Notes: generated by a model from the sequence alone, not told the origin. A stretch of 57,385 bases of DNA from Sutterella sp. (GCA_019418605.1 DYBN01000033.1:1-57385), one strand, 5' to 3'. Positions 42,681 to 50,714 are shown, counted from the stretch's first letter. Made by a program: numbers and translations.

Positions 42681-43499
42681 CTAGAACTGCGAAAGGGCGA
42701 GGTTGGCCGCAAGCCAGGACCACCACTTCTGCATTCCGTCGCCCTTGGTGGCCGACATGCGGATGGAGCGAATCGAGGGATTGACGCGGCGGGCGTTTTC
42801 CTCACACTTGTCCATGTCGAAGTTCACATAGGGCGCAAGATCGATCTTGTTGATGATCATCAAGTCGGCCGCGGCGAACATGTCCGGGTATTTGAGCGGC
42901 TTGTCGTCGCCTTCGGTAACGGAGATCACGACCACCTTGTGGGCTTCGCCGAGGTCAAATTCCGCCGGGCACACGAGGTTGCCCACGTTTTCAATAAAGA
43001 CAAGGCTGCCGGCGGCGGGCTTGGCCTCATGAAGGGCCAGCTTGACTTGTTCGGCTTCAAGGTGGCACCCCTTGCCCGTGTTGATCTGCACGGCCTTGGC
43101 GCCCGTGTCGCGAATGCGCCGGGCGTCGTTGTCGGTCTGCTGGTCGCCCTCGATGACAAGAATTTCGGGGGCGTCGGCGGGCTTGGCGCGCACGGTTGCG
43201 CAAAGCAGCTCCGTTTTGCCCGAGCCGGGGGAACTTACGAAATTAAGCGCGAGGATCTTGTTGGCCGCAAAGTAGGCGCGGTTGTCCCGGGCCAGATTGT
43301 TGTTGCGGGCCAAAATGTCCATGCCGACGGCAAGCGTGCGCGTTGCGGCATCCTCTGGATGCGCGTGCGAATGGTGATGATCATGTCCGTGGGAGTGTTC
43401 GTGCTCGTGGTCATGATCATGCGTGTGCGTGACGATGTTGCCGTTTTCGTCAACGTGAGTGTGAGCGTGCGGATTTCCGCAGCCGCAGGTGGTGCACAT
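42681..43499 (-). CDS. hypB: Hydrogenase nickel-insertion GTPase HypB
   Basis: GTPase that drives nickel delivery to the large subunit. The ATG at 43499, with GGAGG six bases upstream, gives 272 residues. The N-terminus MCTTCGCG is the high-affinity CxxCGC nickel site. About 20 histidines within residues 10-45 (HTHVDENGNIVTHTHDHDHE and onwards) form a storage-type metal tract. The G domain follows: Walker A SSPGSGKTELL, a G2/G3 region with INTGKGCHLEA and FIENVGNLVCPAEFDLG, and NKIDLAPY. The larger upstream frame overlaps hypA and is rejected. Confidence 0.96.
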   Translation of the reverse strand: MCTTCGCGNPHAHTHVDENGNIVTHTHDHDHEHEHSHGHDHHHSHAHPEDAATRTLAVGMDILARNNNLARDNRAYFAANKILALNFVSSPGSGKTELLCATVRAKPADAPEILVIEGDQQTDNDARRIRDTGAKAVQINTGKGCHLEAEQVKLALHEAKPAAGSLVFIENVGNLVCPAEFDLGEAHKVVVISVTEGDDKPLKYPDMFAAADLMIINKIDLAPYVNFDMDKCEENARRVNPSIRSIRMSATKGDGMQKWWSWLAANLALSQF

Positions 43500-43560
43500 G
43501 TTGGCCTCCGAAAAGTTTTGAATTCGATGAAAATTTTGCGCAGGACTTTCGACGGGCGCC

Positions 43561-43914
43561 TCAGGCAGAGGACGAGTCGTCAGGGATTTCAACGTCGAGC
43601 ACCTGCAGCTCATGGCCCTGCGTGGGAAGCAGCTGATAGCCTCCGCAGAACGGGCAGGCGTCGCCGTGGCGGTGCAGCGGCACGTCCTTTGCGCACTGCA
43701 TGCACCAGGCCTTGCCGGGCGGGCGCTCGATGACAAGCGCGGCGCGCTGCATGGCGGTGCCCTTTCGCACCGACTCCCAGGCAAAAAGCAGCGCTTCGAC
43801 GTCAACGCCCGCAAGCTCGCCCACGGCTACGCGCACGCTCAGCACGGGGGTGCCCTCAGGCACCGATTGTTCCACGGCCGAGACGATGCCCTCGGCAATC
43901 GAGACTTCATGCAT
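43561..43914 (-). CDS. hypA: Hydrogenase nickel metallochaperone HypA
   Basis: A 117-residue nickel-binding partner of HypB. It begins MHEVSIAEGIVSAVEQSV, with the nickel-binding His2. The structural zinc site is in CMQCAKDVPLHRHGDACPFC (two CxxC pairs). The start codon at 43914 overlaps the end of hupK by eight bases, so translation is probably coupled. The longer frame from 43953 lacks family similarity. Confidence 0.94.
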   Translation of the reverse strand: MHEVSIAEGIVSAVEQSVPEGTPVLSVRVAVGELAGVDVEALLFAWESVRKGTAMQRAALVIERPPGKAWCMQCAKDVPLHRHGDACPFCGGYQLLPTQGHELQVLDVEIPDDSSSA

Positions 43915-45043
43915 GCGCTTGATCCTTTTGGGAGGGCGCCTGGGGCGCGGCAAACCGAATCTGGTAGGGCACGCAGGGGTCGACGGCTGCGATCACCCAA
44001 GAGGCGTCGGCGCGAAACTGCGCTTCGCTTTGAAAGTCGATCGATTCGAGCACGGACTGCGCGGCGCTGCCCGGCGTGAAGTTCCATTCGGTGGGCGCGA
44101 TGATCTGCACGCGCGCAAGCGTGTCGTTGGCAACCGTCACGCGCGTAATGAGCATGCCGCGCGCGCACTGCACGGAGGCAATGCCGCAGTTTTCTGCAGG
44201 CGACCCCGACTTGATCACGTCCTGAGGCAGCCGCCGCTCAAGCCAGTACTGCATGAGGTCGATGAGGCGCGCGGCAAACTGCGTGCGCACGCCGCAGCTG
44301 TATTGTTCGCCGATTTCAGCAAGAAGCGGATGGTCCGTGTGGCGGGCAAGCGCGCTTGTCTGATAGGGCTTGCCGTGCACGGTGGGTGCGTTGGGCGAAA
44401 TGCCGTCGGAAAACCAGCTGTTGATTTCCTTGGTGCCAAGCGAGGGCATCAGCGTGGGAACCGACGTCTGGTGCCGGCACGGAACGTTTTCCCAGAGCTG
44501 TGCGTAGAGGCGCGCGGCGGCCGTTGCGCCGCGCATCATCCAGGCCTCAAAGTCCGGAAGCGAATTCAGGGCCAGAAACCGCGCGATCGGGCAGCCCGTC
44601 ACAAAGTACTCGATCAAGGGCTCGAGCGCCGCGTCAAGCGCCTCGTAGTCCGGGGCGTCCTTGGCAAACTCGCGGGCAAGCAGCGCGCGCAGGGCGCCGA
44701 GCTTTTTGACTTCCGGATCCGAGCGCATGCCCACCGTATTGGGAGCGTCAAAGGCGAGAAAGCGCAGATGCTCTCCCATCAGTTCGTACACGATTCGCCG
44801 CTCGACGTTGGGAGCCGCCGATCCCGTGGTGGCGGCAAGCGCACTTTGATAGGCGCCAAGATGCGCCTGCGGGCACAAGGCGTAGAGGCTTTTGATGAGC
44901 GTGAGCGGCAGCGCCGAGTCCACGCGCTGTCCGGTCATGGCCTGCGCAATCTCCCCGGCGCGCGTTGAGCGCGTGCGCACGCGCGTCACCCCGGGCGTGG
45001 AAGTGTCAACGTCGATGATGACCGAGCCTTCAGTAAAACTCAT
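43907..45043 (-). CDS. hupK: Hydrogenase expression protein HupK (large-subunit-like scaffold)
   Basis: A 378-residue protein resembling a shortened [NiFe]-hydrogenase large subunit, like HupK/HoxV. Members are thought to hold the Fe(CN)2CO unit during maturation. A large-subunit-like C-terminal motif remains as DPCVPYQI (canonical large subunits have DPCxxCxxH), so the second Cys and the His are missing. NCGIASVQCARGMLITRV is another HupK-typical block. The N-terminal RxCGxC motif is absent. The ATG overlaps hybE (ATGA) and its end overlaps hypA. Confidence 0.85.
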   Translation of the reverse strand: MSFTEGSVIIDVDTSTPGVTRVRTRSTRAGEIAQAMTGQRVDSALPLTLIKSLYALCPQAHLGAYQSALAATTGSAAPNVERRIVYELMGEHLRFLAFDAPNTVGMRSDPEVKKLGALRALLAREFAKDAPDYEALDAALEPLIEYFVTGCPIARFLALNSLPDFEAWMMRGATAAARLYAQLWENVPCRHQTSVPTLMPSLGTKEINSWFSDGISPNAPTVHGKPYQTSALARHTDHPLLAEIGEQYSCGVRTQFAARLIDLMQYWLERRLPQDVIKSGSPAENCGIASVQCARGMLITRVTVANDTLARVQIIAPTEWNFTPGSAAQSVLESIDFQSEAQFRADASWVIAAVDPCVPYQIRFAAPQAPSQKDQAHA

Positions 45044-45783
45044 GCGTCTTTCTCCGGGCGGGCCTCGTTTTCTGCTCCGGCGCCGGTGCTCCAGCGCTTG
45101 AGAAAACCGCGGCGGGTTAATCGGGGGTCGTCCTTGTCCTTGGGCTCGGCTGGCGAGCCGCCAAGGGGCTGCGGTTGAGATTCATTGTCGTTGCTTTCCT
45201 GCATCGGCGCGCGCCCGAGCATCAAATCCATGCAGGCCGCGGCAAAGGCGTCGGCCGTGGCCTGATCGGCAAATTCGAAGACGGGGCTTTTGAGCGAACA
45301 CATGCGATAGTGCCCGAGCGTGGAATCCGCGCACGACATGAAGCGAAAGACGCCCCCGGGAAGTTCAACGTCGGCAACGGCTCCGGCCGGAATGAATTTC
45401 CAGCCTTCGCGCCGGCAGGGCGCCAGAATGCCCTGCACCGACCAGGGCGTCACGACGACGCCGAACCAGGCGGGCATGCCGTCGTCGACGGTGGTTTTGA
45501 CAAAGGGGGCGGCGCGCACCGCAAGTTTGGGGTTGACGATGGGCAGGCCCTGCATGCGGGTGGCAAGAATCGCGTTCATGCCGTTGACAAAAAATTGCGA
45601 GGGCTCGCTTTGAAACACCTTCAAGTGCGTGCCGGCATGGCGCGCGCGCATGGCCTTCATCCGAAGCTCGGCAAATTCCGGGTGCTCCTTTTCGTACTCC
45701 CGGGCCGCCTTGCCGCGGTCAAACGCCTTGGGACGCGAAATGAGCGTCACCGGGGCTTCAGGAACTGACTTGTCCTGCTCCAT
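45040..45783 (-). CDS. hybE: HybE/HupJ-family hydrogenase assembly chaperone with Tat-like tail
   Basis: Chaperone of the HybE family, which binds the twin-arginine signal of the hydrogenase small subunit. The 247 residues exceed the E. coli protein (about 160). The core (about 40-190) contains GLPIVNPKLAVRA, WFGVVVTPWSVQGILAPC, LPGGVFRFMSCADSTLGHYRMCSL (in two parts) and SPVFEFADQATADAF. A polar 54-residue tail follows (194-247). It includes TRRGFLK at 45117-45097, an exact twin-arginine consensus with no hydrophobic stretch after it. Its ATG directly abuts the hupI stop, and its TGA overlaps the hupK ATG, so the tail is read in the right frame. Confidence 0.88.
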   Translation of the reverse strand: MEQDKSVPEAPVTLISRPKAFDRGKAAREYEKEHPEFAELRMKAMRARHAGTHLKVFQSEPSQFFVNGMNAILATRMQGLPIVNPKLAVRAAPFVKTTVDDGMPAWFGVVVTPWSVQGILAPCRREGWKFIPAGAVADVELPGGVFRFMSCADSTLGHYRMCSLKSPVFEFADQATADAFAAACMDLMLGRAPMQESNDNESQPQPLGGSPAEPKDKDDPRLTRRGFLKRWSTGAGAENEARPEKDA

Positions 45784-46032
45784 CTATTCTTCCTCGGAAT
45801 CGTCGTAAGGAATAAAGGACTCTTTGCCGTTGCCGCACCCGGGGCACGTCCACCACTGCGGCAGCGCTTTAAACGGCGTCCCGGGCGGGGTCTGGCTCTC
45901 AAGGCACCCTTCCTCGGGATCATAGACGTACCAGCAGACCTTGCACTGCATGCGGGTGTCGTCGTGGATGCGTGCAAGCCTCTCGGCCTCCAGGCGGCGA
46001 AAGACTTCATCGGCGCGGGCAAATTCAGTCAT
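45784..46032 (-). CDS. hupI: Rubredoxin-like protein HupI
   Basis: An 82-residue rubredoxin with the FeS4 site in MQCKVCWYVYDPEEGC and WWTCPGCGNGKESF. The N-terminal helix of about 25 residues is typical of HupI/HoxR. In other bacteria it helps mature the small subunit or protect it in the presence of oxygen. Its stop codon touches the hybE start. It is 42 bases after hupH. Confidence 0.92.
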   Translation of the reverse strand: MTEFARADEVFRRLEAERLARIHDDTRMQCKVCWYVYDPEEGCLESQTPPGTPFKALPQWWTCPGCGNGKESFIPYDDSEEE

Positions 46033-46074
46033 AGGGTGTTTCGTATGCGTGTGCTTTTCACGATGGAAGGCGCG

Positions 46075-46878
46075 TTAGCCGAGCGCGCCGCGCGCAAGAT
46101 CGCTTTCGATCCAGTCGTGCACGGAGCGGATTTTGTTGAGCCCCTCGGGGAGGTCTTCGGCGGCGGCGGGAACCTCGGGCGGAATGCGTGCAACGACAAG
46201 GCTGTCGAGCAGCACCTTGCCTGCGTTGTTGATGATGACGCTGCGCCAGAGTCCCTTGACTTTCGTCGAATAGATGCGGCTGTCGGCAAAGCCAAGCAGC
46301 TGCACCGAGAGGTTGCCGCGGCCGACGACGGTGAGCAAAAAGGATTTGTCTGCCGGCGTCAGAGGCTGGCGCACCATGTCGACCTGGTAGGGGACGCTCG
46401 TCGAGATGTGCGAGACGTCGGTCTTTTCGAGCACGCTCTGCACTTCAGTTAAAAGAGGCTCGGCGGCAAAAAGCCCCTCGGGTTTGTCCTCGGGCATCGT
46501 GATGGCATCCTTGCCCTGGTCAAGAACGCGCTCCACGCAAAGCGGCAGCAGCGCCGCCACGAGGCTTTCCTGCCCCCCGATGTTGAGCCGCCACAGGCCC
46601 GGAATGTCGGTTTCCGTGGCCGTGGCCTGGCCGTCGTAGAGCGTGATGCGCACTTCCCCTGTGCCAAGCGAGTTGTAGAGAAACCGGCAGATGTCTTCGC
46701 CAAGAACGGCCGTATCAAAAATCCAGTGCAGGGGCTCGCCCGTTTCAATGGATTTCTCATAGGCTGCCTCGAGCTCCTTGAGAAGCTCCATTGTCTTCAA
46801 TGCGGCTCGACGTTCGGTCTGCCGGTCCAGATCGGGTCCGGTCCAGTTGGAAATGTGACTTTTGCGTTCAAACTGCAC
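46075..46878 (-). CDS. hupH: Hydrogenase expression protein HupH (HyaF/HoxQ family)
   Basis: A 267-residue cytosolic protein of the HupH/HyaF family, needed for small-subunit maturation in several uptake hydrogenases. Its molecular role is not settled. Recognisable blocks are EVRITLYDGQATATETDIPG (second-domain start), LWRLNIGG and VSHISTSVPYQVDMVRQPLT, followed by a C-terminal helical region. The start is a GTG at 46878, with GGAG about ten bases upstream. It lies between hupG and hupI. Confidence 0.85.
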   Translation of the reverse strand: MQFERKSHISNWTGPDLDRQTERRAALKTMELLKELEAAYEKSIETGEPLHWIFDTAVLGEDICRFLYNSLGTGEVRITLYDGQATATETDIPGLWRLNIGGQESLVAALLPLCVERVLDQGKDAITMPEDKPEGLFAAEPLLTEVQSVLEKTDVSHISTSVPYQVDMVRQPLTPADKSFLLTVVGRGNLSVQLLGFADSRIYSTKVKGLWRSVIINNAGKVLLDSLVVARIPPEVPAAAEDLPEGLNKIRSVHDWIESDLARGALG

Positions 46879-47035
46879 GAAGATGTCTCCTCAATAAATG
46901 TTGTGATGCGCCTCATGGCCGCCGCTAAGAGAGCTCATTTTTGAGCGTGCGGGCGGACTTCTTCAAGGCCTTGATCAAAAGTTCGATAAAAGCCTCTTTG
47001 GCGGGCGCCGTTTGCAAGCGGCGGGGTCAATGTCC

Positions 47036-47497
47036 TCAGGCGCTTGCAATCGTGATGGTTTTTTTGGGCATGGCGGGCGTCATCAGGATTTTGACGAGCT
47101 CCTTTTCGTATTCAGACCACGTCTTCAAGCCTTCAATGACTCCCATGAGTTCGCCAAAGCGGAAAATGCCGACGGCGGGCAGCCGGTGCACGCCAAGTGA
47201 AGAGGCGATGGCGCGGCCGCATCGCGGATCGGTAAAGCCCGCGCCCGAGAGCGTGCCCTCGAACATGCGCACAAGTTCCGGGCCGATGACGCACATGTCG
47301 AACGTTTCCTTGTACATCACCGGATCGTCGACCATGCAAAGAAGCGCCAGGCCCGGCGTCTGCTTGAACTCTTCAATGTTTGCGTCCGTGATGCGGGTCA
47401 TGCCGCCCTCCGTCCAGAGCTTGACGAAAAGCGGGTGTTTGTCCGGATCGATTTTGACCAGTTCTTCCGTGACGGCGTTGAGCTTGGTTCTTCCCAT
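47036..47497 (-). CDS. hupG: Thioredoxin-like chaperone HupG (HyaE/HoxO family)
   Basis: A 153-residue HyaE-type protein with a thioredoxin fold but no CxxC pair. Relatives bind the Tat signal of hydrogenase small subunits. Visible are a strand LALLCMVDDPVMYKETFDMC and VHRLPAVGIFRFGELMGVIE, which contains the cis-Pro position of the fold. The ATG at 47497 has AGGAAA upstream; the frame is open to 47653 but the added part reads through non-coding sequence. First gene of the hup-hyp operon; 157 bases separate it from hupH. Confidence 0.85.
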   Translation of the reverse strand: MGRTKLNAVTEELVKIDPDKHPLFVKLWTEGGMTRITDANIEEFKQTPGLALLCMVDDPVMYKETFDMCVIGPELVRMFEGTLSGAGFTDPRCGRAIASSLGVHRLPAVGIFRFGELMGVIEGLKTWSEYEKELVKILMTPAMPKKTITIASA

Positions 47498-47668
47498 TGG
47501 GTTGGTTTCCTGCCGGTGCTGAAATTGTTTGAGTTCAAAGATTTTGACGCGGCAATGTGCGGCCGTAAATAAGCCAAAGGATTGAATCCGGATGAACCTA
47601 AACTTCAGCTGACCGACGTACCCCAAAAGGATTATGAGAAAGTGGCCTTCCAAAATTAAGGGTAAATC

Positions 47669-47729
47669 CTAGTGGATCAAATTTTCGAACTGTTTGATCT
47701 AGTAAGCGGCGTGCCTAAAAAATAGGCAC
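47669..47729. promoter_or_regulatory. Two adjacent inverted repeats, candidate hup operators
   Basis: GATCAAA (47675-47681) and TTTGATC (47693-47699) form one inverted repeat with an 11-base spacer, and it is flanked on both sides by CTAGT. GTGCCTA (47711-47717) and TAGGCAC (47723-47729) form a second around AAAAA. They lie 170-230 bases upstream of hupG. Binding by a regulator is inferred. Confidence 0.4.
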
Positions 47730-47778
47730 AAGGAAAAGTTTCTGATTTTCCGTGACTTTTTGGTCTCGCTCCACACCA

Positions 47779-47797
47779 ATTCACAGAATGCGTGAAT
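47779..47797. promoter_or_regulatory. Palindrome ATTCAC-N7-GTGAAT
   Basis: A perfect 6-bp inverted repeat with 7-bp spacer, of the size and symmetry of a dimeric regulator site. It lies about 280 bases upstream of hupG and 400 upstream of yggS. Which gene it serves, if any, is unknown. Confidence 0.35.
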
Positions 47798-48194
47798 AAC
47801 TTCGCCGTCCCTGAGAAAGCCGCGGGGCATGGTTGCAGTGCATTGAATTTAAAGGAATAAATTATTTCGGTTTGATGACGGCCTTGACATCCGGCAGGCG
47901 GCTTGCAAAGCCGCGCCGTTGGCGGCTGCGGGTAAAGCCCCGCAGGTGAAATTTCTCCGCACTCGTTTCGTCCTGTGGATAACTTGGTGAAATGCGCGCA
48001 TGCGGGGGCTTGAGGGCTACGGGTGCAGACGCAGACGCAAGGGTGCCGGGGAGCACGCCTTGGGTCAAGCGCCACCGGCCTTTCGCGCTGAGCTATATTG
48101 CCGGGGCAATCGAGCGTGCGGGCGGGGGCTTTCCCTCGGCGCGCGGGCTCGAGAGTGATTTGTATCCCCACGCAAGCAATAAGAGAGAGCGAGC

Positions 48195-48914
48195 ATGCCG
48201 CAAGTTGATGCGCAAGCCATTCAAAGTCGTCTTGGTCAGGTGAGAGAAACTCTTCGGCAGGCCTGCCTGCGCAACGGCCGTCAGGTTGAGCTGATGGCCG
48301 TGAGCAAGACCTTTCCAGCCGAAGCCGTCGCCGCGGCGGCAGATGTCGGGCAGAGGGTGTTTGGCGAAAACTATGCGCAGGAAGGCTGCGCGAAGGTCGA
48401 AGAGCTGCGCGCCCTGCGGCCCGATTTGAACCTTGTCTGGCACTTCATCGGTCCGCTTCAGGCCAACAAGACCCGGATGGTGGCGCAGGCCTTTGACTGG
48501 GTCGACTCGGTTGACCGCGTGCGCATCGCGCAGCGCCTCAACGATCAAAGGCCGCCCGAGATGGCCCCGCTCAATGTTCTTATTGAAGTCAACATCGATG
48601 CCGAGCAGTCCAAAAGCGGCGTTTCTCCCGATGAGCTCGTCTCGCTTGTCGAGGCGGTTCAAAAGATGCCGCGCTTAAGGCTTCGGGGCCTGATGACGAT
48701 ACCGGCGCCGGCAGAGGGCTACGAAGAGCAGATGAAGCCCCTTGCGGCCATGAAAAAGCTCTTTGACGCACTGGCCCCACGCTACGGCTTTGATACGCTT
48801 TCCATGGGAATGAGCGCGGACATGGTGACGGCGGTTGACGCGGGCTCAAGCATGGTTCGCGTCGGAAGCGCCATTTTTGGCGCCCGCCACTACCCCAACC
48901 GGGAGCAGGGCTAG
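48195..48914 (+). CDS. yggS: PLP homeostasis protein YggS
   Basis: A 239-residue PLP-binding TIM-barrel protein of the YggS/PLPBP family. It buffers pyridoxal phosphate and affects amino-acid and keto-acid balance, and has no known enzymatic activity. The PLP lysine is in ELMAVSKTFPAEAV (about residue 37). FGENYAQEGCAKVEEL, WHFIGPLQANKT, EVNIDAEQSKSGV and LSMGMSADMVTAV are conserved. It is followed by a terminator shared with ilvD. Confidence 0.94.
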   Translation: MPQVDAQAIQSRLGQVRETLRQACLRNGRQVELMAVSKTFPAEAVAAAADVGQRVFGENYAQEGCAKVEELRALRPDLNLVWHFIGPLQANKTRMVAQAFDWVDSVDRVRIAQRLNDQRPPEMAPLNVLIEVNIDAEQSKSGVSPDELVSLVEAVQKMPRLRLRGLMTIPAPAEGYEEQMKPLAAMKKLFDALAPRYGFDTLSMGMSADMVTAVDAGSSMVRVGSAIFGARHYPNREQG

Positions 48915-48981
48915 AAGGTTGCCTTCACGCGCGCTGCCGCAGCCGCCCCTGCAGCTGCGGCAGAGGGCGCGAGAGGATAAA

Positions 48982-49018
48982 AAAGCGCCGGTCCGCAACA
49001 TCAGCGAACCGGCGCTTT
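48982..49018. terminator. Bidirectional terminator yggS / ilvD
   Basis: AAAGCGCCGGT (48982-48992) pairs perfectly with ACCGGCGCTTT (49008-49018), with an A-run to the left. It serves the two converging genes; the T-run on the plus side is short. Confidence 0.8.
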
Positions 49019-49055
49019 GTCCGTGCGCGGCCTCAAGGGCCGGAGTCTGAGCCAA

Positions 49056-50714
49056 CTAGCTCAAAACGGCGCCCTTCATGCCCGAGCTCACCTGCTTGGC
49101 GTAGCGCGCCAGGTAGCCCGTGGTGACGCGCGGCGTGCGGGGCTTCCACTGCGCGCGGCGGCGTGCCATCTCTTCGTCGGAGACTTCCACGCTAATCGAG
49201 TTGTTGGTGATGTCAATCGAGATGATGTCGCCTTCTTCAACAAGCGCGATCGGGCCGCCGACGGCAGCCTCGGGCGAGACGTGGCCGATGGCCGCGCCGC
49301 GGGTGGCGCCCGAGAAGCGCCCGTCGGTGATGAGCGCCACGCAGTTGCCAAGGCCCGAGCCCATGATGGCCGAGGTGGGGTTGAGCATCTCGCGCATGCC
49401 GGGGCCTCCCTTGGGGCCTTCGTAGCGGATGACGACCACTTCGCCCGGATTGATCTTGCCGCCGTAGATGGCGTTCAGAGCGTCTTCCTCGCAGTCAAAC
49501 ACGCGGGCCTTGCCCTTGTGCTGCATCATCTCGGGCGCGACGGCCGCGCGCTTGACGACGGATCCGTCCGGCGCAAGGTTGCCCTTGAGAACGGCAATGC
49601 CGCCTTCCGGAGAAACGGGGTTCTCGACGCTGTGAATGATCTCGGGGTCGAGGATCTTTGCGCCGGCGATGTTTTCGCCCACCGTCTTGCCCGTGACCGT
49701 CATCAGGGACGTATCGAGAAGGCCGAGCTTGTTGATCTCGGCCATGACGGCGCGGATGCCGCCCGCGTCCTCGAGCTCTTCAATGTAGTGGTTGCCCGCC
49801 GGTGCAAGATGGCAGAGGTTGGGCGTCTTCTTGCTGATTTCGTTGGCAATCGACAGATCAAGGTCAATGCCGCACTCGTGCGCGATGGCAGGCAGGTGAA
49901 GCATCGAGTTGGTCGAGCAGCCAAGCGCCATGTCGATCGTCAGGGCGTTAAGGAACGCCTTTTGCGTCATGATGTCGCGCGGGCGCACGTTCTTTTCCAC
50001 GAGCTCCATTACCTTCATGCCGGTTTCCTTGGCAAGCCGCAGACGGGCCGAGTACACCGCAGGAATCGTTCCGTTGCCGGGCAGCGCCATGCCGAGCACT
50101 TCCGAGAGGCAGTTCATCGAGTTGGCGGTAAACATGCCCGAGCACGAGCCGCACGACGGGCAGGCCTTGTTTTCAAGGTCTTCGAACTGGATCTTGGTGA
50201 TCTTGCCCGTGCGGAACTGGCTGACGGCTTCGCTGATGTTGGAGTAGGAAACCTTGCGGCCTTCGAAGTGGCCGGCGAGCATGGCGCCGCCGCTCACGAC
50301 GATCGAAGGAATGTTGATGCGCGCCGCGGCCATCAGAAGGCCTGGAACGTTCTTGTCGCAGGCGGCCACCATCACGAGGCCGTCGAAGGGATGGGCCGTG
50401 GCCATCGCTTCGGTGCTGTCGCAAATCAATTCGCGCGAAACAAGCGAGTACTTCATGCCGACGTGCCCCATGGCAAGGCCGTCGCAGACGGCGATGGCAG
50501 GGAAGACGATCGGCACGCCGCCGGCCAGGGCCACGCCCTGCTTGACAGCCTCGACGATCTTGTCAAGGTTCATGTGGCCGGGAACGATGTCGTTTTTCGA
50601 GCTCACGATGCCGATCAGCGGCTTACCGATTTCGGCGTCGCAAAGGCCGAGCGCCTTCAGAAGGCTTCTCTGGGGGGCGGCGTTGATGCCTTTCGTGAGC
50701 GGGTCACTGCGCAT
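49056..50714 (-). CDS. ilvD: Dihydroxy-acid dehydratase
   Basis: Fe-S enzyme that dehydrates dihydroxy acids in valine, leucine and isoleucine synthesis; its valine-branch product is also the precursor used by PanB. From the ATG at 50714 (GGAG upstream) it has 552 residues. Cluster cysteines are visible in VAACDKNVPGLLMA and KACPSCGSCSGMFTANSMNC (two of them), with the third nearer the N-terminus not obvious by eye. The C-terminal LITDGRFSGATRGAAIGHVS and the preceding GPKGGPGMREML are family signatures. The in-frame TTG at 50726 is rejected. Confidence 0.95.
   Translation of the reverse strand: MRSDPLTKGINAAPQRSLLKALGLCDAEIGKPLIGIVSSKNDIVPGHMNLDKIVEAVKQGVALAGGVPIVFPAIAVCDGLAMGHVGMKYSLVSRELICDSTEAMATAHPFDGLVMVAACDKNVPGLLMAAARINIPSIVVSGGAMLAGHFEGRKVSYSNISEAVSQFRTGKITKIQFEDLENKACPSCGSCSGMFTANSMNCLSEVLGMALPGNGTIPAVYSARLRLAKETGMKVMELVEKNVRPRDIMTQKAFLNALTIDMALGCSTNSMLHLPAIAHECGIDLDLSIANEISKKTPNLCHLAPAGNHYIEELEDAGGIRAVMAEINKLGLLDTSLMTVTGKTVGENIAGAKILDPEIIHSVENPVSPEGGIAVLKGNLAPDGSVVKRAAVAPEMMQHKGKARVFDCEEDALNAIYGGKINPGEVVVIRYEGPKGGPGMREMLNPTSAIMGSGLGNCVALITDGRFSGATRGAAIGHVSPEAAVGGPIALVEEGDIISIDITNNSISVEVSDEEMARRRAQWKPRTPRVTTGYLARYAKQVSSGMKGAVLS

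Larger units (their letters stand above)
47498..48194. other. 697-bp non-coding region upstream of the hup-hyp operon
   Basis: It separates divergent hupG and yggS. It contains several inverted repeats (see the entries near 47669 and 47779), an AT-rich stretch at about 47843-47870 and one perfect DnaA-box sequence TGTGGATAA at 47974-47982. No coding frame looks real. This is where hydrogenase structural genes stand in other bacteria, but no trace of them is visible. The promoter of a long operon must lie here. Confidence 0.6.

Noticed and set aside
47893..47906. Sigma-54-type GG-N10-GC sequence (CGGCA...TTGC)
   Set aside because: It reads toward yggS, about 290 bases away, not toward the hup operon, and a single GG-N10-GC match is common in GC-rich DNA.
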